This document shows positions 23,701 to 35,921 of a DNA stretch of 64,000 nt, piece after piece; the stretch's first letter is position 1; every line of letters starts with the position of its first letter. The notes beneath the pieces are model-generated. The model was not told the DNA's origin. It made no database searches and worked only from the letters and a program-made list of their open reading frames with translations. Made by a program: the position numbers and the translations under genes. Origin of the DNA: Chiua virens (Eukaryota; Basidiomycota; Agaricomycetes; Boletales; Boletaceae). The stretch covers positions 38,122-102,121 of the forward strand of contig JAHNUO010000057.1 of assembly GCA_019787685.1 (NCBI GenBank). Direction: 5' to 3'.

Positions 23701-26700
23701 CTCCAACCCCGCCGTGACGACGAGCTCCGGTTCGATCCCAGCGATGCCAGATAGTTGCTGAACCACTCTAACTTGTTCTTCTTCGGGACCTGCTTGCATA
23801 AACGTGATCTGAGTGATGTCCCAAAGTGGGAATTCGCATCTGAGGGACTTTATCAAGCCACGAGCCCCATCAGAATCCGATCCCAGGAACGTAATAATCC
23901 AAAGCTCGGCCGTGCGGTTGATGTCTAGGTTTCGGAGTGCATCTTGGATGTCTATTTCAAAAAACAGCGAGTAACGCAGAATTCGCATTTGATGTGGGCG
24001 TACGCGATCGATTCTTGAAAGAGAAAGGCAAGGCATCTGGCTCAAAACAACTTCGAGAAGTCTCTCCTTCAAAGAACACCTGAGGATGACGGATCGGATG
24101 TTCGGAAGAAAACGGCTGTAGGGAGGGTCTACAGGGCTGGAGGACTCTTGGATTGACGTACTGGCGTCTTGCACGAGCACGAGTGCACCGCCGGGAAGGA
24201 GGAGGGTGTATAGTTTTTCTATTTGGGAGTGGTGGAGATGCGCTCTAGAGAATGGGTTAAACGCCACGAGGTCAAATCCCAAGCTTCTTCCGAGGCCTTT
24301 GCCAACGAGTTCCACGAGGTTTCGGTGGGAAATCGGTCGGAAAGATGGGGGTAAAGTGTCTGTCGGTGGTGTTGCTGCAGCCGTACTGTAGAATACCTGT
24401 AACGAAATACCGCGGTTCTTGATTCTGGACAATGATCGGAGCAAGAATTCGTGTTCTAAGGAGACATGAAATATCCGGATTGGAAACGTTCGAAGACCAC
24501 TGACCATCATCGATCACAAGAGCCCGGATGACCCTTTTCCCACATATCTCAGTCGCATGATTGACGACAGCCAGGCATAGGCGAGTAAGACACTACGACT
24601 GCGTTGAGTGTCTTATAATGAATCGGAATGGACTACGTCTCACGTGTTCGTAGTGCACAAGATTCAAGTCCCCGTAAAGAGGTTCTACCTGCGGGTCACA
24701 TGGGGCACGTGAATTAACATTTGCTGAAGGTTGGAGGCCACATGTCTCATTGCTTCGGTTGAAGAAGGTTGCTTGCTCAGTGGTCCGGAGCGTAGAGAAA
24801 TCGATTGGGGATGGTATTCCGAAAGACTGATGGATTACTCCGTACCTTGAGCTCACACCCTTCACGGGTACAAGTAAATGTCGCTGCACGGTGAATCTAT
24901 TCAACGAGCATATCCATTTACCATCTGGTGTCATTATGTTCAAATCGCTGACAATGCTATCTGAGAGAGCGGTTGAATCCTCATTCGATATTCATGAGCT
25001 ACAAGACTATAGGACTCACCAGGTAGCCACCGTATTATCGTCGCATGAACACACAGACTCTCGAAAGCGTGATGCGCACGGTCTCCATCGAACAGCTCAA
25101 TGCTTTCCAAATGTGAAGGTAGGTAATATGCATTCGGATCAGCATCCAAAGTATAGGAAACGTGGACCAGCACGTGAAAGCAGGCATCGAGGACCGCCGG
25201 GTGAATGATATATTGCCCTGATCTGTCAAGTCAATAGGCTGAGGATATGTTGGTACTGATGATCGTGGAAAGGGGTGGCAAACCTTGGTAAATCCTCCGA
25301 GTTTCCTCTGACCTCGACCACAGCTTCATTGTTGCCAACATAGACTCGCCTAACCCTGCGGAAATAGGGTCCATACTGAGCAAAGTACTGCAAATCTGCA
25401 TAAAAGTCTATCATCCTCATCAGCAGAGGTTAAAACAAGTGGGAGGAGAGCCAACCCACTCTCCGACGATGTGTCTAGGAGCTGGCATCGTTGAATCACT
25501 TCATTGATATTTGTCACTGCATGGGGCAAGCAGGGGTCCGTACTCATGAACCCATTTACATGCGTATGTTTATGATCGGTAGTGACCTAGAGCGGTAATG
25601 GGAACGTTTCAGAACACGATATTGGAGCTCCATACCTCAACTTTGCTCGAAGGTGCCACAGACCGCTGCGACTCCACGGACCATTGATGTCCATCAATCC
25701 TTAGATCGACGGGTATTGGGTCCTCGGCCGCAAGCGAAAGAATATTGACAAAGTTCACATTCCATAAGGTTCGCGCGCCAGCTTCAAATACCTGTGGAGA
25801 GTCGAGATCTGCCTCATCATACTGTACGTTTCAGGACCCACCATCTCCAGAAACCCTGCGGCTGCCATTATTGGCTCTTTGTTGATGATGTGTTGAGCCA
25901 GCTCCGGGTGAGTATTTGCGTTCAAGCGGAGGGCAGGAAAGTTGAGGGGTCCAAGTCGCGTTCCAAATTGCTTTTGGAGGACGCGAGAGTATCTGGGAAG
26001 GTACGGAACAAATTTCTTGGAAAATGGGTACGGTGGAATATTTATGTTGCGACCCGTCCGAATAATTCCGTTCAGTTCATTAAAGTCGACGGAGAACCCC
26101 AGGACAGCGAGCCGACCAAGCGCAGCCAAGATCACAACGTGTTCGCCGGATTCGGTTGGAATCTTCTCCCTGCGCATCGGACAGAGCACGGAAGAGGCTT
26201 GCGCACCCATTTCTTGGATATAGGTCGATAATTGAGGGTGGGGACTTATTTCTACGAACGTCGCCGAAGGATGGTCCCGCAGGACATTACCAATTGTTTG
26301 TGAAAACAACACAGGATTCCTCGTATTCCTCCAAAAATATTCCACAGTGAACGCCTCGCAAAAACCACCAGTGCATGTAGAGTATGTGGTCACCTTCGGA
26401 GAACGCGGCCATGAGTCTGGTGCGAATACTTCCAAGATACCGCTTTCGAGTCGATCCTGACAGGAATCTATTAAGGACGAGTGGACGGCGACCCGCGTAC
26501 GGAGTTGGCGAGCGAAATATCCAGCCTTTGTCGCAGCATCTACCGCACATTTCACGAGATTCTCGTGACCAGAAATAGTGACCGCTTCATGCCCGTTGAA
26601 ACAAGCTATTTCAAGGACGCCCTCTTGTCCTTCAGGATATTCTCCGCAGGTGGACAATACGTCATCGATGATAGCACATGCTTGAGCAGCAGTGCATCTA

Positions 26701-29172
26701 AGTGCGGCCATCGAACCTTGCAAATGCTCTGTATCCCCCAAAGCACGGGCCCGAGCTATCGCGACTTCAAGAGCAATCTCCTTGGGAGCGGCACCAGAAG
26801 CATACAGCAAGGCAGTCTCCCCAGCTGAATGCCCCACCAATATGTCAGGTCGGATACCAAAGCTACCGAGAAGGTCGAAAAGAGCTATTTGAACCATCAC
26901 CAGCGCGGGCAGCGTGATGGCGATGGGCCACACGCCAGACCGTGACGGCGAGGGTGATGATATGTTGTCAAAGAGACCATAATCCTCGATCATGGATGTC
27001 CCGGTGGTCCACCAGAAATGCCGGTCTAGGGTGCGAATGGTATCCCTGAATGTTGGAAATGTCTGGAATAGCTGGCGACCCACTGAACAGAGGATTAGAA
27101 CAAATACCCAAACAAGTAAGTCACCTTACTGTCAATGTGTTGTGGTCCTTGACCCGCGAACACGAACACCAAAGGAGCTTTCACTCGAGGAGAAAGAATC
27201 GGCGGAGGAAATTCGGGGCTTAGGCACTCGGCACTCGCTGAATTAAAGATACGGAAGGTTCTCCAGGTTAGCTGTCGTGCTCTGCGCCCAAATATAGTGG
27301 AAAGGGCGAGTAACTGATCCCTTCTGCAATTAGCAAGTTCGCCGAGCATTGTGGCAGTAATTGCGCATGATTTTGGAGACAGGCCACCAGCCATCAAGAG
27401 AACTGGAGGCGTTCCATGTAGGCCTTGCTCCCCATCCTCAGATGTACTGGGATAGCTTTCCAACACAACGTGTCCGTTCGAACCCCCAATTCCTGAGCTG
27501 TTAATCGAGACCAAATATTTCCCGTCTGTGGATCGCGGGTCAAGTTTAATGGACTTCGTAGGAACTTCAAGTTTGAAGTCACCCCAATCAATAGCAGGAT
27601 TGCGAGTTTCCAGGTTGGCGGTGGCGGGAAGGATGCCTGATTCGAATAGGAGACAGACCTTGCATAGCGACGCAAGGAAGGCGGTAATTTCAAGGTGACT
27701 GTAAAAGAGAAAGCAAATAAATCGACTGAGTAGAAAGAATGGCATTAGTAGATTTCTTACCCAATGTTGCCCTTCACACTACCTGCAATGATAGCGTCTT
27801 CGCGTTTGAAGGCCTCCCTAACCCAGCTGCACTCGGCAGGGTCACCCACAGCTGTACCTGTAAACGTTCAGTTGAACAAGGTAGGCCACGATATGCTCTA
27901 AGTCTGTGCTGACCAGTGGCGTGCATCTCAATGAAGTCCACATCTTCGGGCCGTTTCTCAAGCCCCTGATAAGCGCGATGCATTGCGTCCATCTGTGAGA
28001 GAGCAACAGGTGCATACACAGGAGCTAAAAGACCAGATGAATTGATTCCTGTGCCAAGAATCTGCTCCAGAAACCAGAAAGCGGATATCCAGAAAAGTCA
28101 GATTTACCCGATCGCACGCCACGGATTGCGACGTACAGTGCCATAAATGTGATCCCTATTTTCCACGGCCGCGGAAAGCGGTTTGATAACAATCGCAATG
28201 GCACCTTCTCCTCTAGAGAATCTTTAGGAGGGATAACACGTGATCGTCAGTTATGTATAGTCAACACAGATATTCGCATACCCGTCAGCCCTCGCGTCAA
28301 ATGGTTTGCACTTTCCATCAGGAGCCAAAACAGAGCCTTGGCTGTATTGTATAAAGTCTACCAGTCTGTCCGATACTCAGGTTTGAGCACTCCAAATAGC
28401 ACCATCCTTACCTTGTGTTCAGTTGGCAAGCACAGACCACGGCGGCTTCACATTCCCCTGCGCGAAGCGCTTGCACCGCGAGGTGAGTTGCGGTCAGACT
28501 TGAGCTACAAGCTGTATCGAGAGAGACCGATGGACCCCGCAAGTCAAGATGATACGAGACTTTATTCGCAATCATGCAAGGAATGCCGGCAAATGATCCG
28601 CGAGCCTCATATTCGTCCTAAATCCCATCGCGTCAACAAGAGTTATCGCGGGTTCATATATGAACTGACTGGTTCTACAGTACTGAGAATGTCGAAGGCT
28701 GTTCCCGCCGCGTAGCACCCTACATTGCGTCCACGATAGTCGATACCCGAATCCAGCAGAGAGAGAAAAGCCAATTCGATGAGTTTTCTTGTACTGACTG
28801 CCATAGCTTTGGCGTCCGAAGCTGAAATCCCAAATTCGAGGTGGTCCATCGTCCCGATGTCTTTGAGAAAGGCTCCGCCCGATACCCGTGTCTGACCAAG
28901 TCCAGAGCCGTGCCAACTGCACAACAGATAGAGTCGCCGCAGAGAAAACATGCAGAAAGAAGACTCACGCAGTGATATCGAACCTTTCGGCGGGAATTTC
29001 TCCATAAGATTCACCCTTATTTCGAAGAAACTCTCCAAATTCGTGGTAATTGAGATTATGGTCTGTATAAGTTCCACCAGGGAGTTCCGCTTGGATTCCG
29101 ACCTTTAAATATGTTAAGGTTAGTCAGATAGGCCATCTGAAGTTTATGAACACTGACGATTGCGATGGACAT
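20795..29172 (-). CDS. Type I reducing polyketide synthase, KS-AT-DH-(MT)-KR-ACP-TE
   Basis: Twenty exons join with every phase consistent to 2448 residues: 29158-29172, 28969-29102, 28670-28916, 28412-28617, 28282-28365, 28137-28221, 27914-28061, 27761-27857, 27130-27698, 25842-27082, 25636-25791, 25460-25586, 25284-25407, 25020-25222, 24644-24960, 24505-24592, 22831-24455, 22388-22782, 22175-22338, 20795-22116. KS has its triad (DTACSSS Cys about 169, HATGT His about 304, GNIGH His about 340). AT has GHSAGE (Ser about 614). DH has His about 926 and HPAVLDAC (Asp about 1090). A methyltransferase-like region lacks the SAM glycine motif. KR has GGVGSLG and a Ser-Tyr-Asn site (Tyr about 1952). 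ACP has GLDSLS (Ser about 2098). A thioesterase has GYSGT (Ser about 2237) and GNHW (His about 2421). No ER core was recognised, although an ER-like scaffold may survive around residues 1550-1750. A reduced or polyene acid released by the TE is inferred. Confidence 0.95.
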
Positions 29173-29223
29173 TGGATATGGTGCGGCTGAAAACTTGAAA
29201 GAGGAATTCGGACCTGGCCCGGA

Positions 29224-29229
29224 TATATA
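29224..29229 (-). promoter_or_regulatory. Candidate TATA box of the PKS gene
   Basis: TATATA on the minus strand lies about 52 bases upstream of the chosen ATG (29172). It supports the short first exon (MSIAI) rather than a longer N-terminus. Confidence 0.4.
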
Positions 29230-30088
29230 GTCCCCTGAGGTCAACCTTTAGGAGAAAGAACCCAGCAATGAGAATGCGTGATAACAACTGTGTAGCTATA
29301 ATAAAAACATCTTAAGCTAGCTCGGACTTAGATTTCATGGGAGACTCAACATACCCGTTGTTCAAGCCCCACTGGGTGTCCTTCAAGTTCCCACCATTGT
29401 CAATGTGAAGAGCACGAAGCTAGTTTCTGCCCAAATGATACCTAGTCTCGGTGACACTTCTATCATTCTTGGTGAAGTGAGTGATTCAGACGGTACCTTG
29501 AAAGTTGTCTGAATCTGCATCCCTTGATTCCCTTCACGACCCGTGGAGCACAACTGCCAAAAACTTTTCAATTTGAGTTCGGGATTCCTGGGGAATAGTA
29601 ACCCAATGTTGGAAGGACGTGTGAACGGACCGTTTGACAAGTTCAATTTGAGTTCTATGGTCTATAGTAGGGGTGGTGAGCAATTGTGTCCGTGTTCGAT
29701 TGTGCAATTGCCGCAGGATGTTGACTTTTATCGGAGATACCCGAAGTTCCCTTGGAATCACGTATGACTCAGGCCCCACTCGGAATATTAATAGTACTCC
29801 TCGAACACTTCGATATTACTGTAATGGAGTATCTACTCGAAAAAATGTCCTTGTCAGCATAGATGTCTCGTACATTCTGAATCGTGCCAAGTGACCAGAT
29901 GCATGCCAATTTGAACCCGATACCAAGTTGAAAGATCATAAGTACGATGTGGCTCAAACAAGCGCAAGGCGAGATTCGCTATTGTCCTTCAGGCTTTCCA
30001 CCGGCTCCTCTCCATCGTCGATGGGCTTTCCATTGTCACAACTCAAGTGCTGATGCACTTCCCTCTCGGCAAATATGACGATTTGGGA
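29230..30088. other. Intergenic, PKS upstream region
   Basis: This lies between the PKS promoter and the 3' end of the DUF6534 gene, both on the minus strand. A short word (caatttgagttc) occurs near 29568 and 29644. No gene was seen, though a final exon of the neighbouring gene could end at 29954. Confidence 0.45.
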
Positions 30089-31917
30089 CTACATTTTTTT
30101 AATGGCACCCAACCATACGTAGGGATTTTTACTCACCAATGATTGTCGCTTTTTCGGAGAAGAATTGATGAAAGGTGAATGTGAGCCTCCGCTCCAAGTA
30201 GATACCCCGCTGAGCCCAAAGCTATTGTCAGAGCGATCTCGTTGTTGAACAACATTTCGTTGATAATTTCGGAGATTCAGTCTGGAATTCCCAGTTAGAA
30301 AAAGGTACAAGGGAGCAGGGATATTCAATACTGACGACATCAACAATGTGTTGGCGTACACTAGATCGTATTTGCATGCGCCTCGCGGTAGACGATTTCA
30401 CCACGTACCTTTCATTTGCACCATCACAATCCCTAGAAAGAGTGTGCCATTTGGTTGCCCAAGCATCTAAATGTACTCGACTTAGTTCAGCTAATTATGT
30501 TTGATAGCGGTACGCACAGCAACAAGATCCGCGACTTCGATGACTCTATAACAATAGTTAGTATCCGGCCAGCCTGGAACTAGTTGAAAGATTCAACTTA
30601 CGCCGTCAGAGCGCCTGTTGCTACACTATATGCTAAAAGGCGATTGATAAGTTGATCCGTCCTAAAGAAGCTTTTCAACAAGCATTCCAAACCACGGAAG
30701 AACTACTATACTGTTGTAGCCCTGATCTTTGAGAGTGAAGATAGTACGCCATCAAGGTTGCGCCCATGGTATCCTCCAAAATGCCGATTATCATAGTCGA
30801 GAGCACACTAGGCTGAATTCAGGCATTACGACACATTCAGCTAGAGAGAATGAGTTCACACACTGTTGACGCTTCTCGGAAAACTATCCAAGAATATGCA
30901 TCGCGAACCCTGATAGGACCACGGTAAAACAAACAGGATGGCATGGGAAGAGAAAGCGCTTACAGATAGGAGCAGCCTATGAGAGCGGCGACTATGTGAT
31001 GTGAAATGAGACTGGAAGAAAGGGGAGCACTCGGGGTTACTCACTGACACGACCAGTAGCAAGAACTGCCTAGATTCACTCAGCCTCCAGCGACACTGGG
31101 CACAAACTTGTTGACCTACCAAAATACCCACAATCCATCTGTTTTGGCTAACTACACACTGCGTCAGGAACTCCAAGATGATTTGGAGAATTTCCCACTC
31201 ACGAATCCAAATGCGCCAGGTGTAATACCTACATCCACTTCGTTAATCATCATCCAAGCGAGTTAGCTAGTGGCAACTTACAGGTTAACAAAATACGCAA
31301 TTGTGAACTGGCACAGTAAATTAGGTGAATAGTCAGACGATCAACCAGACGCAAACTAACCCCAACCACAAAAGTTCCCTAGAGTAGAACATACCAGTGA
31401 TCAACGTTGAATATTAGGTGACTATTCGAACTTACAATCATTTCCCTAGTTAATATCACCAACATGAATGAGTGTTTCTAAGTAAATGGATTTATCCTAC
31501 CAATGAATATTTGAGAGGATTGCGTCGCTGCCAAATCCGACAATGAGATAGTGGTTGACCAAACTCATGACCAGCCCTGTGTGTAGCGTCTCCAATACCC
31601 TGTGCGATGTGAGTTGTCTGGTACCAAATCAAATGAACCAGAGCATTTACCACAGGACGCCAACCTACGTAGTGGTTGTCCCATTAAACGTCGATAAAAA
31701 CTCCCGGGAAACACGCACGAGTGCTTTAAGCCCAAGTCGATCCTTCGGGTAGTTCTGGGCATAAAAGACGACTTGAACGCAGGTTATCCCATAGATTCTA
31801 CGTCGCACGAAAGTCAACGATCACTAACAAATGTTTGGGACAGTGCACTCACATCATCGCAAACAGTGACCCGAAGAGAGTCGGCTGCATGAGTATTTCG
31901 ATTTCGGTCTGAGGCAT
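30089..31917 (-). CDS. DUF6534-family 7-TM membrane protein
   Basis: Many short exons read from ATG at 31917: MPQTEIEILMQPTLFGSLF, then IYGITCVQVVFYAQNYPKD, VGVLWVLETLHTGLVMSLV, GFGSDAILSNIHW, FTIAYFVNLYYTWRIW, LSQNRWIVGIL, a block with ATLMAYYLHSQRSG, TDQLINRLLAYSVATGALTA, MLGQPNGTLF and VYANTLLMSLNLRNY. This is the DUF6534 order: TM core, cytoplasmic Y.L..SR.G, RTDxLIN, then the xYxNxLLxxLN signature. The function of the family is unknown. Its position directly upstream of the synthase, on the same strand, suggests a possible membrane partner, but this is inference. The last exon either stops at 30089 or splices at a strong GTGAGT to an acidic tail ending near 29954. Some middle exons are not fully resolved. 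Confidence 0.72.
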
Positions 31918-32953
31918 AGTTGATGGCACTGCAGGTGGCGCTGACGGAAATCACTCCTGCGTGGCTGCCTGCCGAGCTGGGTAGCGTGGTTGGAGTGTTA
32001 ATCACTGAGCGTCATCTCTGTTTTAGCATCATGAGAATGACTTTATTCTTATCACTGTGCGCCTCGGACGCCTTGGTCTTTTGTTGCATAAGGTATAAAC
32101 AAACCTTTCCACATGGGGCAATATCACGGTCATGCGAATCAACTGAGATTGTGCCTTAAAATAGTGGCGTGTAAGCGACTTTGTGCCAACTGAATGAATC
32201 ATTGAGTGATTATTCCCGGGTTCGTGGATAGTCGTTGAAGATGTTGACCCAGATCGGATATCCGATCTTGTTTCACGGTCCGGCTCGACGGCGAACTCCG
32301 CTACTTCACTTCACTCTGTTTCTCATTTCTCATGCACTGAGGTATCCACGGAAAATGTTTGTTTTAAGTCTTATACTACTCGTCGCCTGAGGCCTGAAGC
32401 TCGATGCTCCGACATTCAGGATGAAGTCTCATAATCAGAGCAGTATGTACACTAGTACGTTCACAGCAAAATGTTTACTTAACCCATTTTATTCCTTATT
32501 TTTGCAGCAGTTTATGATCCGGAGCTTCAACTGTGGAATCTAAAGGAGAGACTCATGACTCCGGGCGCCGTGACGACGTGTTATTTTTGCCTGGATTATA
32601 AAGATATGATCAAAGTTATCCCACGGAATGACTTCGAAACCCACTCAAGCTCATAGCAGATGTTGCTGTGTAGTATGACCTGCGGTGGGAATGGGAGCCA
32701 AAGGCCAAAAATGCTTCATATACACGTGACGGCCTAATGTTGTCTATTGACTCTATTCTCAGCACATTATGGACACGTGTGTATTCGCGTTTTGATTATC
32801 CCGATCACTGCTCAATATTAATGATCAGGAAAAGAACGTCATTCTGAACCCATTTTTAGCGCGGACGCAGCCATGATATAGTGTTTGAAAGGTAATCCTT
32901 CGGCGTTTACTTCCGCATCAGCCACTGAATCGATACAGATCTCTGCCATCGTC
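31918..32953. other. Intergenic, divergent promoter region
   Basis: This separates the divergent DUF6534 and adenylation-domain genes and probably holds both promoters. No gene was seen. Confidence 0.5.
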
Positions 32954-34930
32954 ATGAAAGCAGTTTTACAATACCCAAGAGTTGACGGGTCCATGCTCCT
33001 TGGGGATATACTAGAATTTAATGCAATCAACAACCCAGACGTCGCATTTTTCGTCTTTCCTGATGGTTCTGGCAGCCGACGCATCATTTCCCACCTCGAT
33101 TTCTATCGAGCAAGTCACCGTGTTGCCCACTTGATCCACCAGCGTTTCCGGGAAGGAGAGAAAGTCGCTGTCTTCGCCAGGGTCGAAACCATTCTCCAGC
33201 ATGCTTTAACTGTCGGAATGATTCTTGCTGGTGTCATCGTACGCTCAATTTGAGACGTTCTTGGTTATCCCTGATGGTATCGTTATAGCCAGTGTTGATG
33301 TCATTCAAGATCCCAGCCGATTCGGTGACCAATTTGTTGCGGGCAATTTCTTGCCGTAATTTGATGGTGTCACGCGAGTCCTTGGGTGACCTGGTTGCGA
33401 CCGTCGAGGCGGACTTCACAGCGGAAGAAAGCCTCCAGATTATGGGTGCCCCTTCAGTACTTCAAGTGTATCCCGAACTGGCACGCCAGTATGACGGCGA
33501 AGCACCGTTTCGGAAGTTCGATATTCCTGTCAGACGTCCTGCTCTAGAGGACGTTATGCTGTATCTCCACACCTCCGGCAGTACGGGATACCCCAAACCC
33601 ATTCGACACACTCATCAGATGTTTTTGAACTGGTGTAATCAAGGTAGCTTCGTTTCTATACAAGAATGAACGAAGGTGCTGACAATCAGGTAGCGCCTGT
33701 TGCAGATCTCAAGACACTCGGCAAAACGATCGATCTTGGTACTATGGCACTTCCAGCTTTTCACATTAGTGGTCTGTACAATCAACTGTACGTGCCTATG
33801 GGCGCGCTCACAGCTACGTGTGTCTACGCTCCGATATCTGCCGAGGACCCCAAAGCTCTACCTACAGTTCCTGATGCCCATAACGTGCTCAGTTGTCTTA
33901 AAGTTACCAAAGCCAACGCGTTGGTGATATACCCTGCCATACTGGAGCTTTGGACATCTAGCGAGGAGTCCGCGGAGGCACTGAAGGTGATGCAATCGTT
34001 GGAATATATTGTATGTCGCATGTCCGCATGTCCGCAGTCCTCCATAACCACGTTGATCGGACTTCTTCCAGTCATACATTGGCAGCGCACTGTCGCCAAA
34101 GAGTGGTCGGATACTGTTAGACGCGGGAGTGAAGTTCACCGGTGTTTATGCCACGAGTGAGATTGGTGCTCTCACTGCATCCTACCTGGACGACGCGGAC
34201 TGGGAACACTGGCAATACGTCCGGTTCATCGATCCGAGTGGTGTTAGATGGGAGAAGAAGAGCGATCGACTGTATGAATGTCAAGTATTGGTGATTATTT
34301 CTGCCGTTTTTTTATGAACCTGCTTTGAAGGATCTCTTTAGGCAACCGACAAGCTTGCGGTTGCTGTAGAAAACCTCTCGGACGTACGAGGCTACGCGAC
34401 GTCGGACCTTTTTGAAAAACATCCCACCATTGAAGGCCTGTGGAAATAGTATGTCATCTCCCTCATATCCGCTTACTACTAACTTAAGATTCGAATCAGT
34501 GTTGGCCGATCAAAGAATCTATTCATCATGTCCGACAAATCCGGTGTCATGATAGACACTATCGAGCTCGCGATTGCTGGAAATCGATATGTCAAAGCGG
34601 CGAAAGCATTTCAGCATCAGCGCCGAATCGGGTTGCTTGTTGAACCTAGCGTAGAGTGGTACGATTCCGGAAGGTACGATGGATACAACAACACTTCTTT
34701 CCTTGATGCTATATGGTGAGGATATCTCATTCTACTAGAGTTCGATGGTTGGATTGACGACGACTAGGGCTGATGTTGAGGCTGCCAACGAATCGCTGAT
34801 CACTTACTCGGTCATCAATCGGGATCTCATCGTTGTCGCTACGAAGGACAAGCCGTTACGCCTATCTGCAAAGGGCACTGTCATGGATAGTAGCCTTGAA
34901 GATTATAAACGCGAAATATATTCACTGTAA
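32954..34930 (+). CDS. Stand-alone adenylation (AMP-binding) protein, adenylate-forming-reductase-like
   Basis: Seven exons (32954-33238, 33289-33643, 33706-34010, 34072-34284, 34342-34448, 34500-34715, 34768-34930) join in frame to 547 residues. Motifs appear in the order of the ANL superfamily: the phosphate-binding loop LHTSGSTGYPKP (about 189-200), MALPAFHISG, an A5-like GVYATSEIG, a YATSDLF block replacing the usual TGD, a hinge-like VGRSKNLFIMSD, and the C-terminal LRLSAKGTVM with the catalytic Lys at about 529. The sequence most resembles the A domain of basidiomycete NRPS-like reductases. Those continue into a carrier domain and a reductase; here the frame stops right after the A domain. 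A GTAAGC at the stop allows only about a dozen more residues. It may activate a carboxylic acid for the neighbouring pathway, or be a truncated remnant. Confidence 0.85.
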
Positions 34931-35921
34931 GCACCGTCGTCGTTCAGCTGGCTCGAGTCCCAGTGACGAAATGTCACGCACAGGAATCTATTCACGTCTC
35001 CCGAGATCTTAGTGGCTTAGTGAATGTTTTGAAACAACTAAATCATAACAAGGGGTCATTGATCATATGAACTGTTTTATTGTTGGGACCCATCCGTCAT
35101 GTTATAGTGTTGGAAAAAGACACAAAATGTCGGCCACACGGTTATCCTGAGAGCACGATGTCAACAAGTCACTGGTGACTGGCCTGGAATCCCCGATATC
35201 GGAGTCTCGAATGTTGGAAGAGGAGAGGACCTACCACGACTCGCATTTTTGACACTGAGAGTACTAGATCCATGATGCGTGATCCCACTGGCACTTAGTA
35301 TACACTATGTACCGGGTTGATCATGTGATGGGTTTCGATTTCGGCAAAGTCAGGGTTGCTAGTATTTTCTTGTCGCTGACTGTAATGTTCACCGTCGCTG
35401 ACTCGAACTGCGATTACGAACCTTGATGCCAGTGGCCATCTCACTCTTTGGTGCTCTCTACAGCTTCAAGCACCGTACTTCCAGACTCCAGTAGGCGGAC
35501 ATCTCCGCTACTTGTCAACGCGATACCTCTCACTAGCGGCGTGGGGTCGAGTTAATGCAGATGGTCTATGCGCACTGATTCCGCAGCCTGTCCGCAAGTG
35601 CGACATTGTAGCGTCGGTCACTCGGAGGTTCTGGGTTCCAGTGCGAATACTAACAGCTACAGCGGTTTGTAAAATTCTTGACAGTGATACTCTTAGTATG
35701 CGGATGTTGCTTACGTGTACTTGCAGCCGCATCAGATGATTCACAGCATCTCGGTAATATATCCATGTCTGAGGCCACTTGGCAAGCCAGTATTGTGGCC
35801 GATAATTTCCAGTCATCTCGTGGGCTGTTCCGGGCTATAAAGTTAGCTTCATGAACATCAACACTCCGACGAACCCTGACTCTTGGCCAGCTTTCCCCAA
35901 GTCTCTGTTTTCGTGCCCCAC
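34931..35921. other. Intergenic, no supported gene
   Basis: No carrier or reductase domain was recognised here, so the A-domain gene does not obviously continue. The open frames are short. Confidence 0.5.

Noticed and set aside
22900..23900. A functional ER domain in the PKS
   Set aside because: The segment has ER-like scaffold phrases ([23 protein letters not shown]), but no nucleotide-binding core could be recognised. It is best described as structural or vestigial.
29173..29244. N-terminal extension of the PKS (GDYISGPGPNSS)
   Set aside because: It has no ATG, includes the TATA-like element and precedes the conserved KS start [15 protein letters not shown]. It is treated as promoter or leader.
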